A DNA stretch of 64,000 nt from Mucilaginibacter limnophilus (GTDB lineage: Bacteria > Bacteroidota > Bacteroidia > Sphingobacteriales > Sphingobacteriaceae), in the NCBI RefSeq assembly GCF_004005815.1, contig NZ_SACK01000001.1, forward strand, positions 496,001 through 560,000, written 5' to 3'. The position numbers and the translations under genes are program-made. The notes beneath the pieces were generated by a model. The model did no database searches, was not told the DNA's origin, and saw only the letters and a list, made by a program, of their open reading frames with translations. Shown piece by piece: positions 46,943-55,447 of the stretch (its first letter is position 1; each line of letters opens with the position of its first letter).

Positions 46943-48301
46943 ATGAATACCGACCAACTGCTTACCTACCTGAAACAAAACAATATTCAAAAAATAAAGT
47001 TCGCTTTTGCTGATATCGACGGCGTATTACGCGGAAAGACCATCAACACGCAAAAGTTTTTGGATGGTTTGCAGGATGGATATGGTTTTTGCGATGTGGT
47101 TTTCGGTTGGGATGTGAATGATCAGGCTTATGACAATGTGAAACTTACCGGCTGGCACAGCGGTTATCCTGATAAAGATTGCCGTATCGATCTGTCGACA
47201 CTGCGTAACATCCCGTGGCAAAATGACCTTACTTTTTTTCTTGCTGATTTTAGCAAGGGTGACGGTAATGATTTGCCGGCTTGTCCGCGCAGCTTGCTGA
47301 AACGTATTGTCAAACAGTGCTCAGATATGGGTTATCATGCCGAAGTTGCACAGGAGTTTGAATGGTTCAACTTTAATGAAACGCCGCACAGCCTTGAGCA
47401 AAAAGGCTATCGTGATATGGAACCGCTTACGCCTGGCATGTTCGGTTATTCAATTTTACGCACCTCTCAGTGCGACGCGTTTTATAATGATCTGTTTGAT
47501 CTGTTAACGCAGTTTAATATACCTATTGAAGGGTTGCATACCGAAACCGGCCCGGGTGTTTATGAAGCCGCCATCAGCCATTGCGAAGCGCTTGAAGCTG
47601 CCGACAGGGCTGTACTGTTTAAAACAGCGGTTAAGGAGATAGCCTCGAAGCATGGCATCACGGCTACGTTTATGGCTAAGTGGAATGCCGATTTGCCCGG
47701 TTGCAGTGGCCATATTCATCAAAGCTTGTGGGACAAGGGCGAAAAGCATAACCTGTTTTTTGATAGCAGCGACGAGCACAATATGAGCGAACTGCATAAG
47801 CATTATCTGGCCGGTCAGCTATATTGTATGCCGCACCTGCTGCCTATGTATGCTCCAACTATAAACAGCTATAAACGACTTGTTGAAGGAGCTTGGGCGC
47901 CAACTACTATTACCTGGGGATTTGATAACCGTACAACGGCTATCCGCATACTTAACGACAACGAAAAATATACCCGGTTAGAAACCCGCATACCCGGATC
48001 GGACACTAACCCTTATCTCGCTATAGCGGCAGCGCTGGCTTCTGGCTTGTATGGTATAAAAAATAAACTTCCGCTTGAAATACCGGCTACACAAGGCAAC
48101 GGATATACTGATACATGGAACGGTCGTTTACATGCTAACCTGCACGATGCCGCTATTGCTATGCAAAATTCGGGTGTGGCAAAAGAGCTGTTTGGCGATG
48201 ACTTTGTTGATCATTACACCAATACCCGTTTATGGGAGCATCGCCAGTACGCACGCTCGGTAAGCGACTGGGAACTTAAACGCTATTTTGAAGCGATTTA
48301 A
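46943..48301 (+). CDS. Glutamine synthetase-like (type I fold; gamma-glutamyl-amine ligase type)
   Basis: About 452 residues from ATG 46943 (MNTDQLLTYLKQNNIQKIKFAFADIDGVLRG); a longer TTG frame at 46895 would include the promoter-like motif, so I use the ATG. GS-I pieces: EFEWFNFNETP, PGVYEAAISHCEALEAAD, GCSGHIHQSLWD and GAWAPTTITWGFDNRT, with the adenylate/phosphate motif TRLETRIPGSDTNPYLAIAAAL. Among GSI relatives it resembles PuuA-type enzymes that glutamylate amines rather than ammonia. A divergent gamma-glutamylcyclotransferase-like gene and a downstream acetyltransferase make amine metabolism plausible. Confidence 0.82.
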   Translation: MNTDQLLTYLKQNNIQKIKFAFADIDGVLRGKTINTQKFLDGLQDGYGFCDVVFGWDVNDQAYDNVKLTGWHSGYPDKDCRIDLSTLRNIPWQNDLTFFLADFSKGDGNDLPACPRSLLKRIVKQCSDMGYHAEVAQEFEWFNFNETPHSLEQKGYRDMEPLTPGMFGYSILRTSQCDAFYNDLFDLLTQFNIPIEGLHTETGPGVYEAAISHCEALEAADRAVLFKTAVKEIASKHGITATFMAKWNADLPGCSGHIHQSLWDKGEKHNLFFDSSDEHNMSELHKHYLAGQLYCMPHLLPMYAPTINSYKRLVEGAWAPTTITWGFDNRTTAIRILNDNEKYTRLETRIPGSDTNPYLAIAAALASGLYGIKNKLPLEIPATQGNGYTDTWNGRLHANLHDAAIAMQNSGVAKELFGDDFVDHYTNTRLWEHRQYARSVSDWELKRYFEAI

Positions 48302-48334
48302 GCTGACTATTGATCTACATCTATACTATCAAAA

Positions 48335-48889
48335 ATGACAGAAAAAGAAAAAATGATAAGCGGCGTGCCTTATCGTGCCAATGATACTGAACTTATACAG
48401 CTGCGAGCCGAAGTGCGTAAGCTTTTAGGAAAATACAATCAAACTGGTGTTAACGATGATGACACCCAGCGCATATTGCTTAAACAGATTTTAGGCAAAA
48501 CAGGTGAAAACAGCTGGATTGAGCCGCCTTTTTACTGCGACTATGGCTTTAATATTATCACCGGCAACGATTTCTATATGAACTTCGATTGCGTGATATT
48601 GGACGTGGCCCCGGTTATTATTGGTGATAATGTGATGTGCGGCCCTAAGGTGCAGATACTTGCAGCCACACACAGTGTCGATTCGCACGAGCGTAATTTT
48701 TCGGGCACCGAGTTAGGATGTTCGGTCACCATTGGTAACAGGGTTTGGATAGGAGCCGGGGTAATCATCTGCCCGGGAGTTACCATTGGCGATGATGTTG
48801 TGATAGGAGCGGGTAGCGTAGTAACACGTGATGTACCGCCTAAAGTGTTTGCTGCCGGAAACCCTTGCCGAGTAATAAAATCAATATAA
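48335..48889 (+). CDS. Sugar O-acetyltransferase (maltose/galactoside acetyltransferase type)
   Basis: 184 residues with an N-terminal maltose-acetyltransferase helix (MISGVPYRANDTELIQLRAEVRKLL), then left-handed beta-helix hexapeptides (VIIGDNVMCGPKVQILAATHSVD, VTIGNRVWIGAGVIICPGVTIGDDVVIG). The catalytic His is in ATHSVD. It moves an acetyl group from acetyl-CoA to a sugar hydroxyl. It lies 33 bp after the GS-like gene and is probably in its operon. Confidence 0.9.
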   Translation: MTEKEKMISGVPYRANDTELIQLRAEVRKLLGKYNQTGVNDDDTQRILLKQILGKTGENSWIEPPFYCDYGFNIITGNDFYMNFDCVILDVAPVIIGDNVMCGPKVQILAATHSVDSHERNFSGTELGCSVTIGNRVWIGAGVIICPGVTIGDDVVIGAGSVVTRDVPPKVFAAGNPCRVIKSI

Positions 48890-48923
48890 TAACAAAGCCC
48901 TGAGTATTCAGGGCTTTGTTATT
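48888..48923 (+). terminator. Terminator after acetyltransferase
   Basis: AATAACAAAGCCCTGA and TCAGGGCTTTGTTATT are a perfect 16-bp stem with a GTAT loop. The stem overlaps the last two bases of the stop codon. Confidence 0.9.
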
Positions 48924-48938
48924 ATATTTTTTGAAGAA

Positions 48939-49280
48939 TTAATTCCACATGGTGCCATGCAGGCCTAACACTATACCCATCCATATGGCGATGATAAACC
49001 CGATAACACTAAGTACCATACCTGTCGTTTTTTTCCAGCCATCCTGATAAAGGAAATGGCGTGTAAAATAATAGTATGCACCGCCTGCTGCACCTGCCAG
49101 CGGAGTAATAACAAGCGGTTGTATCATCCAAAAGGTTCCCCAGGCAGTTGGAACAGGAGTACGTGCACTAAGTATAAAATAGCTGATAACAACCAGCCCG
49201 ATACCGTAGCCTACAAAAATGTTTTTGCGTAATGTGCCCGTATGGATGGGCCTCAATGTTAAATTGTTTCCTTGTGTCAT
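48939..49280 (-). CDS. Small membrane protein, function unknown
   Basis: 113 residues with three or four hydrophobic helices (FVGYGIGLVVISYFILS, MIQPLVITPLAGAAGGAYYYF, MVLSVIGFIIAIWMGIVLGLH). No family known. Small conserved-looking membrane protein, standalone. Confidence 0.7.
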   Translation of the reverse strand: MTQGNNLTLRPIHTGTLRKNIFVGYGIGLVVISYFILSARTPVPTAWGTFWMIQPLVITPLAGAAGGAYYYFTRHFLYQDGWKKTTGMVLSVIGFIIAIWMGIVLGLHGTMWN

Positions 49281-49406
49281 GATTATTCGATTTTAGTGAT
49301 TGCTTATTTGCTTTGCATTACAAATTTATGTAAAAGTACTTTGCATTTCAAAGTCTAAATAAAAAAATAAATTTAATCTTATGTATATAACTTAATTGTA
49401 TCTAAA

Positions 49407-49438
49407 TAAAAAAGGGAAGTGCAACTTATGCACATCCC
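49407..49438 (-). terminator. Terminator after GH43-like gene
   Basis: GGGAAGTGCA (49414) pairs with TGCACATCCC (49429) with one mismatch; on the minus strand it is followed by a TTTTTTATTTAG tract. Confidence 0.7.
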
Positions 49439-49459
49439 GTATCCTGATGTTGCCGATGG

Positions 49460-50515
49460 CTATTTTTCTATTCCGAAATGCTCAACAAGCTTATTGTATT
49501 CATCTCGCGAGATGGTAATCATACAACCATGCCTTACTGATTTTGGCATGCTGTATTTATCCCAGTCGCTAAAGAAAGTGTAGCCTGATGCCTGGTACCA
49601 CGGGCCGTTCAGGTTATCGGCAATTGATAAGCCGTATGATACACCGGGATATTGCTCGTAATAAACGTACCATATTTTGTTATCGGGCGAGGGGATAAGC
49701 ATAGGCGCTTCGCGGAAATTCGGACTTATTGGCGCCGAAGGTTCTGAATACGGGCCGGTTAGTGATGCTGCCCTTGCTATGCGGATGGTTTTTCCGGTAG
49801 GCCAATACAGGGTAGGGTAGGTTTCATCTTTCAATATAGCAAAATACTGATTGCCTACTTTTCGAATGAACACATCAATGGTGCCCATATCCCAGTCGAA
49901 CAACCTTGTGGGATGATCCGAGAATGTTTTCAAATCTTTTGAAAGCACATACAATGTGCGCTGGCTTGCCCAGTAACGTTCGGGGTCTTCTTTACTGCCC
50001 TCTTTATGCGGCGTGTGCCATGTTAGTATATATTGTTTGGTTGATTCATCGTAATACAGCTTTGGCGCACCTAAACGTTGCAGTGCGTATCCGTAATCAG
50101 GTGTGGTTTTAAGATCGGGCGTATAGCTGCCAAATTTTTCCCAGGTGATAAGGTCGCTCGACACCCATATATTGATCTGCAATGAAGCATCACTTTGATT
50201 GCCTACAATATAATACCGTCCATCATGCCCTTTGCAAATATCCGGATGGCCTTTATAGTCGTTAAAAACGCGCTGCTGGTTGTTTAGTGATTTCCAATGC
50301 AATCCATCAAGGCTAACGGTGTAATACAATCGCCCGTAATCCTTATGTATCATATGCGCAAACAAGTATGCCTGGTTCACAGCTTCTGCAGGATTCTTCA
50401 CTTGTCCGGGAGGGTCAGGCTGTTGCGCAAAGGCGGAAGAAAAACTTATAATAAGTACAATTAGTAAAGTTTGCCATGCTTTTCTGTCACGGCTTTTCAG
50501 CATAAATAGTTTCAT
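49460..50515 (-). CDS. Secreted GH43-like beta-propeller protein (first copy)
   Basis: 351 residues. Signal peptide after a short charged start (WQTLLIVLIISFSSAFAQQ). Five-bladed-propeller blades: YTVSLDGLHWKSL, GHPDICKGHDGRYYIVG, WVSSDLITWEKFG, APKLYYDESTKQYILTWHT and APMLIPSPDNKIWYVYYEQ. This is the pattern of GH43/GH32-clan beta-xylosidase- or arabinosidase-like proteins; the acidic residues needed for catalysis may be the Asp in HPDICK and Glu in FREAPML, but I cannot confirm. It is similar in architecture to the protein at 62478. Confidence 0.8.
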   Translation of the reverse strand: MKLFMLKSRDRKAWQTLLIVLIISFSSAFAQQPDPPGQVKNPAEAVNQAYLFAHMIHKDYGRLYYTVSLDGLHWKSLNNQQRVFNDYKGHPDICKGHDGRYYIVGNQSDASLQINIWVSSDLITWEKFGSYTPDLKTTPDYGYALQRLGAPKLYYDESTKQYILTWHTPHKEGSKEDPERYWASQRTLYVLSKDLKTFSDHPTRLFDWDMGTIDVFIRKVGNQYFAILKDETYPTLYWPTGKTIRIARAASLTGPYSEPSAPISPNFREAPMLIPSPDNKIWYVYYEQYPGVSYGLSIADNLNGPWYQASGYTFFSDWDKYSMPKSVRHGCMITISRDEYNKLVEHFGIEK

Positions 50516-50586
50516 AAGGAAATGGTTATAATTGGTTCTGCGACTAATTTATAGCAAAGTTTAATCAGAGTTTTGCCCATCCTTTC

Positions 50587-50627
50587 TTTTGAGACGATAC
50601 GTAGAAAGATTGACACAATTCAGCAAA
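50587..50627 (+). repeat. 41-bp direct repeat, copy A
   Basis: 37 of 41 positions match the copy at 51700. Core words GAGACGATA and GAAAGATTGACACA. It ends 79 bp before the TPM start codon. Confidence 0.8.
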
Positions 50628-50706
50628 TAGAAGATATGACTATCTTGACAAAAGATTTGATTTAAAATATCTTTTATTAACTTTCACTTCCATATCATAA
50701 CTAAAG

Positions 50707-51663
50707 ATGAAAAAATTCCTTAGCCTTATATTGCTTACAATTTCTATTACTGTTTCTGCACAAATACCTAAGCCAATGCCTAATACATTTGTTAATGATT
50801 ATGCTGGTTTATTAGATACGGCAGAAATAATTAACCTGAATAAAAAGATAAATATCATTGAAAAGCGGGCAGGTATTCAACTTGCCATTGTGTTGATTGA
50901 TACTTTGCCGACCAATTATGAAATAGAAGACTTTTCGTTGCTGATTGGACGTAAGTGGGGCGTTGGCAAAAATAACGATGGGCTGGTTTATGTGGCAGCA
51001 ATTAGCCAAAGAAAGCAACGCCTGGAAGTAGCTCGCAACTCAGAAAAAAAATTTACTGAAACAAGGTCGCAGGAAATATTGGATGGAATAAAACCATATT
51101 TTAGAGAGAAGGACTATTATGGAGGCCTAAACAAACTGGTTGAAGAAATAGCCTATGATTTGAACGTTGACTTTCAAACTACTGCACAGCAAAGTGCTGT
51201 AAAAAATGCAGAAAAGGATGGTAAATGGTACGAATATATAGGCGGCCTGCTTGTATTTCTTGCCCCTTTTGCGGTAATATATTACATTATAAAAAGGAGA
51301 CAAAGAAACAGGGCAATGCAGGAGGGATACTATTCCGGGTATGATGGAGGTGGTTATGGTTCACTTTCAGCGCCGCGCAAGTACAGTTCACGTCCTTATT
51401 CATCATCAGGTTTAGGAACTTTTCCAGCCGGTGCAGCTACCGGTTACCTGGCAAATGAACTAATGGACAAACTGAGTGAGGAAGATAAAGAAAAAGAAGA
51501 AGAGGAAGAAAAGAAACGCAGGGAACAGGAGGAATATGAAGCGCGTCATAGGGAAGATGATGAAAGCGACTATGGTAATTGGGGCGGTGGCAGCGGCAGT
51601 TCAGGCCGATCGCAAAGTTCAAACAGCGGCTTCTCAGGCGGCGGTGCTACATCCGATTGGTAA
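50707..51663 (+). CDS. TPM-domain protein (YgcG-like), signal peptide and Gly/Ser-rich C-terminus
   Basis: 318 residues. Signal peptide MKKFLSLILLTISITVSAQ, then the TPM domain (about 25-150: NTFVNDYAGLLDTAEIINLNKK, AIVLIDTLPTNYEIEDFSLLI, GKNNDGLVYVAAIS), followed by a membrane helix (YIGGLLVFLAPFAVIYYIIKRR), a low-complexity acidic stretch (DKEKEEEEEKKRREQEE) and the terminal GGGSGSSGRSQSS / GFSGGGATSDW tail typical of YgcG/Psb32 proteins. Thought to be a membrane-associated phosphatase-like or assembly factor; role unclear. Flanked by the 41-bp repeat copies A and B. Confidence 0.88.
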   Translation: MKKFLSLILLTISITVSAQIPKPMPNTFVNDYAGLLDTAEIINLNKKINIIEKRAGIQLAIVLIDTLPTNYEIEDFSLLIGRKWGVGKNNDGLVYVAAISQRKQRLEVARNSEKKFTETRSQEILDGIKPYFREKDYYGGLNKLVEEIAYDLNVDFQTTAQQSAVKNAEKDGKWYEYIGGLLVFLAPFAVIYYIIKRRQRNRAMQEGYYSGYDGGGYGSLSAPRKYSSRPYSSSGLGTFPAGAATGYLANELMDKLSEEDKEKEEEEEKKRREQEEYEARHREDDESDYGNWGGGSGSSGRSQSSNSGFSGGGATSDW

Positions 51664-51699
51664 TTACTGATATTTAATTGGTATTATTTGTTCTGATTG

Positions 51700-51740
51700 T
51701 TTTGAGACGATAAGTGGAAAGATTGACACATTTCTGCAAA
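51700..51740 (+). repeat. 41-bp direct repeat, copy B
   Basis: Same direction as copy A at 50587, 4 mismatches. It ends 86 bp before the beta-helix gene's start codon, much as copy A ends 79 bp before TPM. Confidence 0.8.
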
Positions 51741-51768
51741 CTACGCTTGTGGAAAAATGCCTTACTTT

Positions 51769-51801
51769 GGATATTAACTGTAATTTGAACGGTTAATATC
51801 C
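51769..51801 (+). promoter_or_regulatory. Perfect 10-bp hairpin in leader of beta-helix gene
   Basis: GGATATTAAC (51769) and GTTAATATCC (51792-51801) with a 13-nt loop, ending 25 nt before the ATG. Possible RNA-level control or a protein-binding palindrome. Confidence 0.45.
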
Positions 51802-51826
51802 AAGCCAATTATTTTCATTAACAATT

Positions 51827-52831
51827 ATGAATTACAAAACAACCATTCGTCAGCGCACGGGTATAATCTTGTGTGCAATCAGTTTAGTATGTAGTATGGC
51901 TGCGTGTAAAAAAAGCGGTCAGCCACCGAATTTTGAAAAAGAAACCATCAGCGACAGTCCGGGGAAAAAGGAGAACGCCACCTATTACCTGGCAGCCAAC
52001 AGTAACAGCGCAAACTTCCAGTCGCTGGTTAACTCAGCAGTAGCAGGTGATGTGATCATTTTAAGAACCGGAAGCCATTACGTAACCACGCCGATATTGC
52101 TGCCCACCGGTAAAAACAACATTACTATAAGGGGTGAGGCAGGCGCTGTTATCCGCAAAGCGCCGAATACCTTTAACGCCGCGGCAATAGAAATTACAGG
52201 CAACTACAACACCATTGATCTGGTAGACCTTGATGGCGGCAACCTGCCCGAAGCCGGTATTATTATTTACGGTCAGCATAACACCATATCAAATAGTAAG
52301 ATACATAATTGCGGTAACTCAAGCGCTGTAGGTGCAGGTATACTAATACATAATACCGGCAATCCGGTTTGCGCGTTTAATACGGTGATAGGCTGCAGCG
52401 TGTATTACAACTACATGGTAGGTGTTTCGCAAAACGGGCATTCGGATGGTGTAATAAGGGATAACATCATCTATGAAAACGGCGCCGAGGGTTTAACCGT
52501 AGATATACGCAGCCATAATAACTACGTTTACAATAATACTATCAACAAAAATAATACAGCCAACCGTGGTGTAGGCGGTATCGGTATCGATTTTTCAAAC
52601 GGCAACCGCATTGATAACAATACCGTATCAAACACCTATTATAAAAGCGGTATTACTTTCCAAAATAACATAGGTGGCTGCGATGGTACTATTGTGAGCA
52701 ATAACAAGTTAAATAACAACGCTCAATATGGTATTTTGCAACGTTTTACGCAATATGCAAACACCAATACATCATTTGTTAATAATACTTTTTCGGGCAA
52801 CGTATCCGGAACGACATTTATACAGTATTAG
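51827..52831 (+). CDS. Secreted parallel beta-helix lipoprotein
   Basis: 334 residues. Lipobox SMAAC (Cys near residue 27), then a parallel beta-helix: repeated turns such as GKNNITIRGEAGAVIR, YNTIDLVDLDGG, HNTISNSKIHNCG, HNNYVYNNTINKNN and GNRIDNNTVSN, Asn-rich in the manner of PbH1/pectate-lyase-like folds. Such folds often bind or cleave polysaccharides. No catalytic residues could be fixed. A bidirectional hairpin follows. Confidence 0.88.
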   Translation: MNYKTTIRQRTGIILCAISLVCSMAACKKSGQPPNFEKETISDSPGKKENATYYLAANSNSANFQSLVNSAVAGDVIILRTGSHYVTTPILLPTGKNNITIRGEAGAVIRKAPNTFNAAAIEITGNYNTIDLVDLDGGNLPEAGIIIYGQHNTISNSKIHNCGNSSAVGAGILIHNTGNPVCAFNTVIGCSVYYNYMVGVSQNGHSDGVIRDNIIYENGAEGLTVDIRSHNNYVYNNTINKNNTANRGVGGIGIDFSNGNRIDNNTVSNTYYKSGITFQNNIGGCDGTIVSNNKLNNNAQYGILQRFTQYANTNTSFVNNTFSGNVSGTTFIQY

Positions 52832-52839
52832 ATTATTCT

Positions 52840-52877
52840 AACTTCAAAAGGGTTTACGGTGTGAACCCTTTGAAGTT
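52840..52877. terminator. Bidirectional terminator
   Basis: AACTTCAAAAGGGTT pairs with AACCCTTTGAAGTT with one bulged A. It lies between two convergent genes. Confidence 0.75.
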
Positions 52878-52882
52878 ACCTG

Positions 52883-54769
52883 TTATTTAACCACCGGCAA
52901 GGTAAAATAAAAAGTACTACCTTTACCTACAACGCTTTCAGCCCAGATATTCCCTCTGTGACGTTTAATTATCTCGCAGCACAGGTATAAGCCGATCCCA
53001 AACCCGGCAATATTTCGTGTTTCAGTGTCTTTAACACGGTAATAACGTTCAAAAAGCCGTGGCAGGTCTTCTTCGTTTATGCCAATGCCTTCATCACTAA
53101 CACTTACCTGTACATGGTTATCAATGGTAACGCAGGCAACGTTGATAACAGAATTGGGCCTTGAGTATTTTACCGCGTTGCTGATGAAATTCTGTATTAC
53201 ATGACTTATCTTTTCCTGGTCGGCATTTACCCAGGTTTCTTCAACCGGGGCAAATACTACTTTATGGCTGGTTACCGAAACAAGCGATTCCTCTTCAACT
53301 TCCTTTACCAACCGGGCCATGTCAAACCGCTGAGGGTCTATTTGTAATTTTCCTGATTCAAGTCTCGAAACATTAAGGAAGCCGTTGATCATGCGCGTCA
53401 TCTTACCCAGTTGTTTCTCAGTACGGTCGAGCATTCCTGCGGTTAGGCGATCATTATTTTCAGTAGTTCTCTTTTTTGATACCTGCACATAGCTAAGCGC
53501 TGATGTGAGCGGTGTTTTAAGCTCATGGCTAACCATGCTGATGAAATCGTTCTTACGTTGCTCGTCCTCTTTTAATTCAGTAATATCAACACCGGCGCTA
53601 ATGTAACCCGCGAATGAGCCGTCACTATATCGCCGTACCGAACCATCTATAAGCAGCCACCGGTAATTCCCATTCTTTGTAAGCACACGATAACTGTCGT
53701 GCACGGGTGTTTGTGTTTCAAAAGCGGTGCGATAAACTTTCAGGTGTCTTTCCCTGTCATCAGGGTGAAGCAGGTTGGACCAGCCGTAAGCAAGCAGTTC
53801 ATTCGTAGGCCGGCCTGTGAGCTTACTCCAGGTTTGATTAAAATATATGGCGTTGCTGGTCTCGTCAGACATAGCAATGTAAACGTTCATGCCCTCGGCC
53901 ATGGTACGAAAACGGGCCTCGCTTTCAGCAAGTGTATTTTCAGCTGCCCTTATCTCAGTAATATCACGCGTTGTGCCGGCTACGGCTTCAACCTCGCCAT
54001 GTTCGTTAATTACCGGAGTGAAAATATAGTCGTATATCCGCCGGCCAAGCGTGGCATGCGGAAACGAAACTTCTCCGCGTATAGGCTTTCGGTTAGCTAC
54101 AACGTAATCAATTTCGCGTTCATGCATTTCGGCATGCCAGGGTTCATAACCGTTTTCAAGTAGGTTTCTGCCAATCGCGTTTTCCCAGGTTTTACCCCAC
54201 ATATTTAATAGTGCGCGATTGGCATAAGTAAACCGATAGTCCAGATCAAATACATAAACCAGGTCGGGCGTGCTTGATGTTATGGTTTCATATAAACGAT
54301 TTTGCTGCTCAGCCGCGTCTTTTGCCTCATGTAATTCATTTTCGGTATGCTTACGGGCGGTAACATCATTAGCAGCGCCAAACCATTCAATTATTTTACC
54401 ATTATCATCAATAATAGGTACGGCACGTGAGAACGTCCACCCCTGTGTTCCGTCGGCCTTTAGTACTTGATGTTCAAGTTGATACATGCTTTTTGTACGT
54501 ATGGCTTCTGCTATAGCCGCTTTAACACGTTCCTGGTCCTGTGGATGTATGTACTTCTCCATCCAGTCGCTCATAGGTTCGCCGGTATCAAGCAAAAAAC
54601 CACCACCTTGTAACTGATGCATCACGCTCCAGTCGGCACTCATACGGTAAACAACATCTGATGTAGCCGTAACCAGCGCACGAAAGCGTTCATCGCTTTG
54701 CATCAGGTCGCCGGTATGCTGCTGGCCCTGCTGCTGTTTTTCAATAGTTTCTCCGGCTGCTTTATCCAT
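52883..54769 (-). CDS. Soluble PAS-domain sensor histidine kinase
   Basis: 628 residues with no membrane helix. Three PAS domains in series (about 25-140 FRALVTATSDVVYRMSADW, 150-270 TSSTPDLVYVFDLDYRFTYANR, 285-400 FRTMAEGMNVYIAMSDET), then HisKA with MVSHELKTPLTSALSY (phosphoacceptor His near 415) and HATPase_c (NFISNAVKYSRP, DEGIGINEEDLPRLFERYYR, GFGIGLYLC). PAS modules often bind ligands or flavin. It is divergent from a single-domain response regulator at 54945, a likely partner. Confidence 0.93.
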   Translation of the reverse strand: MDKAAGETIEKQQQGQQHTGDLMQSDERFRALVTATSDVVYRMSADWSVMHQLQGGGFLLDTGEPMSDWMEKYIHPQDQERVKAAIAEAIRTKSMYQLEHQVLKADGTQGWTFSRAVPIIDDNGKIIEWFGAANDVTARKHTENELHEAKDAAEQQNRLYETITSSTPDLVYVFDLDYRFTYANRALLNMWGKTWENAIGRNLLENGYEPWHAEMHEREIDYVVANRKPIRGEVSFPHATLGRRIYDYIFTPVINEHGEVEAVAGTTRDITEIRAAENTLAESEARFRTMAEGMNVYIAMSDETSNAIYFNQTWSKLTGRPTNELLAYGWSNLLHPDDRERHLKVYRTAFETQTPVHDSYRVLTKNGNYRWLLIDGSVRRYSDGSFAGYISAGVDITELKEDEQRKNDFISMVSHELKTPLTSALSYVQVSKKRTTENNDRLTAGMLDRTEKQLGKMTRMINGFLNVSRLESGKLQIDPQRFDMARLVKEVEEESLVSVTSHKVVFAPVEETWVNADQEKISHVIQNFISNAVKYSRPNSVINVACVTIDNHVQVSVSDEGIGINEEDLPRLFERYYRVKDTETRNIAGFGIGLYLCCEIIKRHRGNIWAESVVGKGSTFYFTLPVVK

Positions 54770-54944
54770 ATATATGTATAACAGTCACAGTAAACCGATA
54801 TGTTTTATTTATAACGATCATAGGTTTATCGAACCACAAAATACTTGTAATACTCACAAATCTACAAACGAAAACTTCAAAATGTTTTATGTGTGAATGA
54901 GGGTATTATAGGGCGGCATAGCGTTTGCATATGTTGTTGCAAAT

Positions 54945-55340
54945 ATGTGTGCACTAACAATGATTGATGATAACCCGCTCGACCATATGATCGTCCGGAG
55001 GATATGTGAGCGTGACGGCGCGTTTGACGACGTGTTATTTATACAGGACGCAAGGCAGGTACTTAAAGCTTTTCGGGATAACGGGGAAGCAATACCCCGC
55101 CATCCGGATATAATTTTACTCGATTTAAATATGCCTTTGCTGAGCGGTTGGGAATTTTTAGAGCATTTTAATGAAATTTATCCGAAACTTAGCAAGCCGG
55201 TAGATGTGTATGTGTTATCATCATCAGTTGATGAGGCGGACAGGGAAATGGCTTTGATGTATCCGTTTGTAAAGGACTTTTTTATCAAACCCATGACCAG
55301 CTCAGTTATGCGCAATCTACGCAGCCGTTACGCGGCATAA
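54945..55340 (+). CDS. Single-domain response regulator (receiver)
   Basis: 131 residues of receiver domain only: acidic pair in MIDDNPLDHMIV, phosphoacceptor Asp in LLDLNMPLLSGW, conserved Ser/Thr in VLSSSVDEAD and Lys in FFIKPMT. CheY-like proteins of this kind relay phosphate or bind other partners. Divergent from the PAS kinase, 175 bp between starts. An inverted repeat TTTGCA-N8-TGCAAA (54924-54943) lies directly before its ATG. Confidence 0.9.
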   Translation: MCALTMIDDNPLDHMIVRRICERDGAFDDVLFIQDARQVLKAFRDNGEAIPRHPDIILLDLNMPLLSGWEFLEHFNEIYPKLSKPVDVYVLSSSVDEADREMALMYPFVKDFFIKPMTSSVMRNLRSRYAA

Positions 55341-55447
55341 AGTGCGGATACAAGGTGTGTTGTTGTAAGCCGAGAGGTTTGTATAAAAAGGTTGGTTTTT
55401 ACTACCTTTAGCCATTCCGTCAACCCGGAACATTACAATTACCACCT

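Noticed and set aside
51476..51670. Overlapping plus-strand frame rich in Lys within the TPM gene
   Set aside because: It is the shadow of the Glu/Lys-rich and Gly/Ser-rich low-complexity region.
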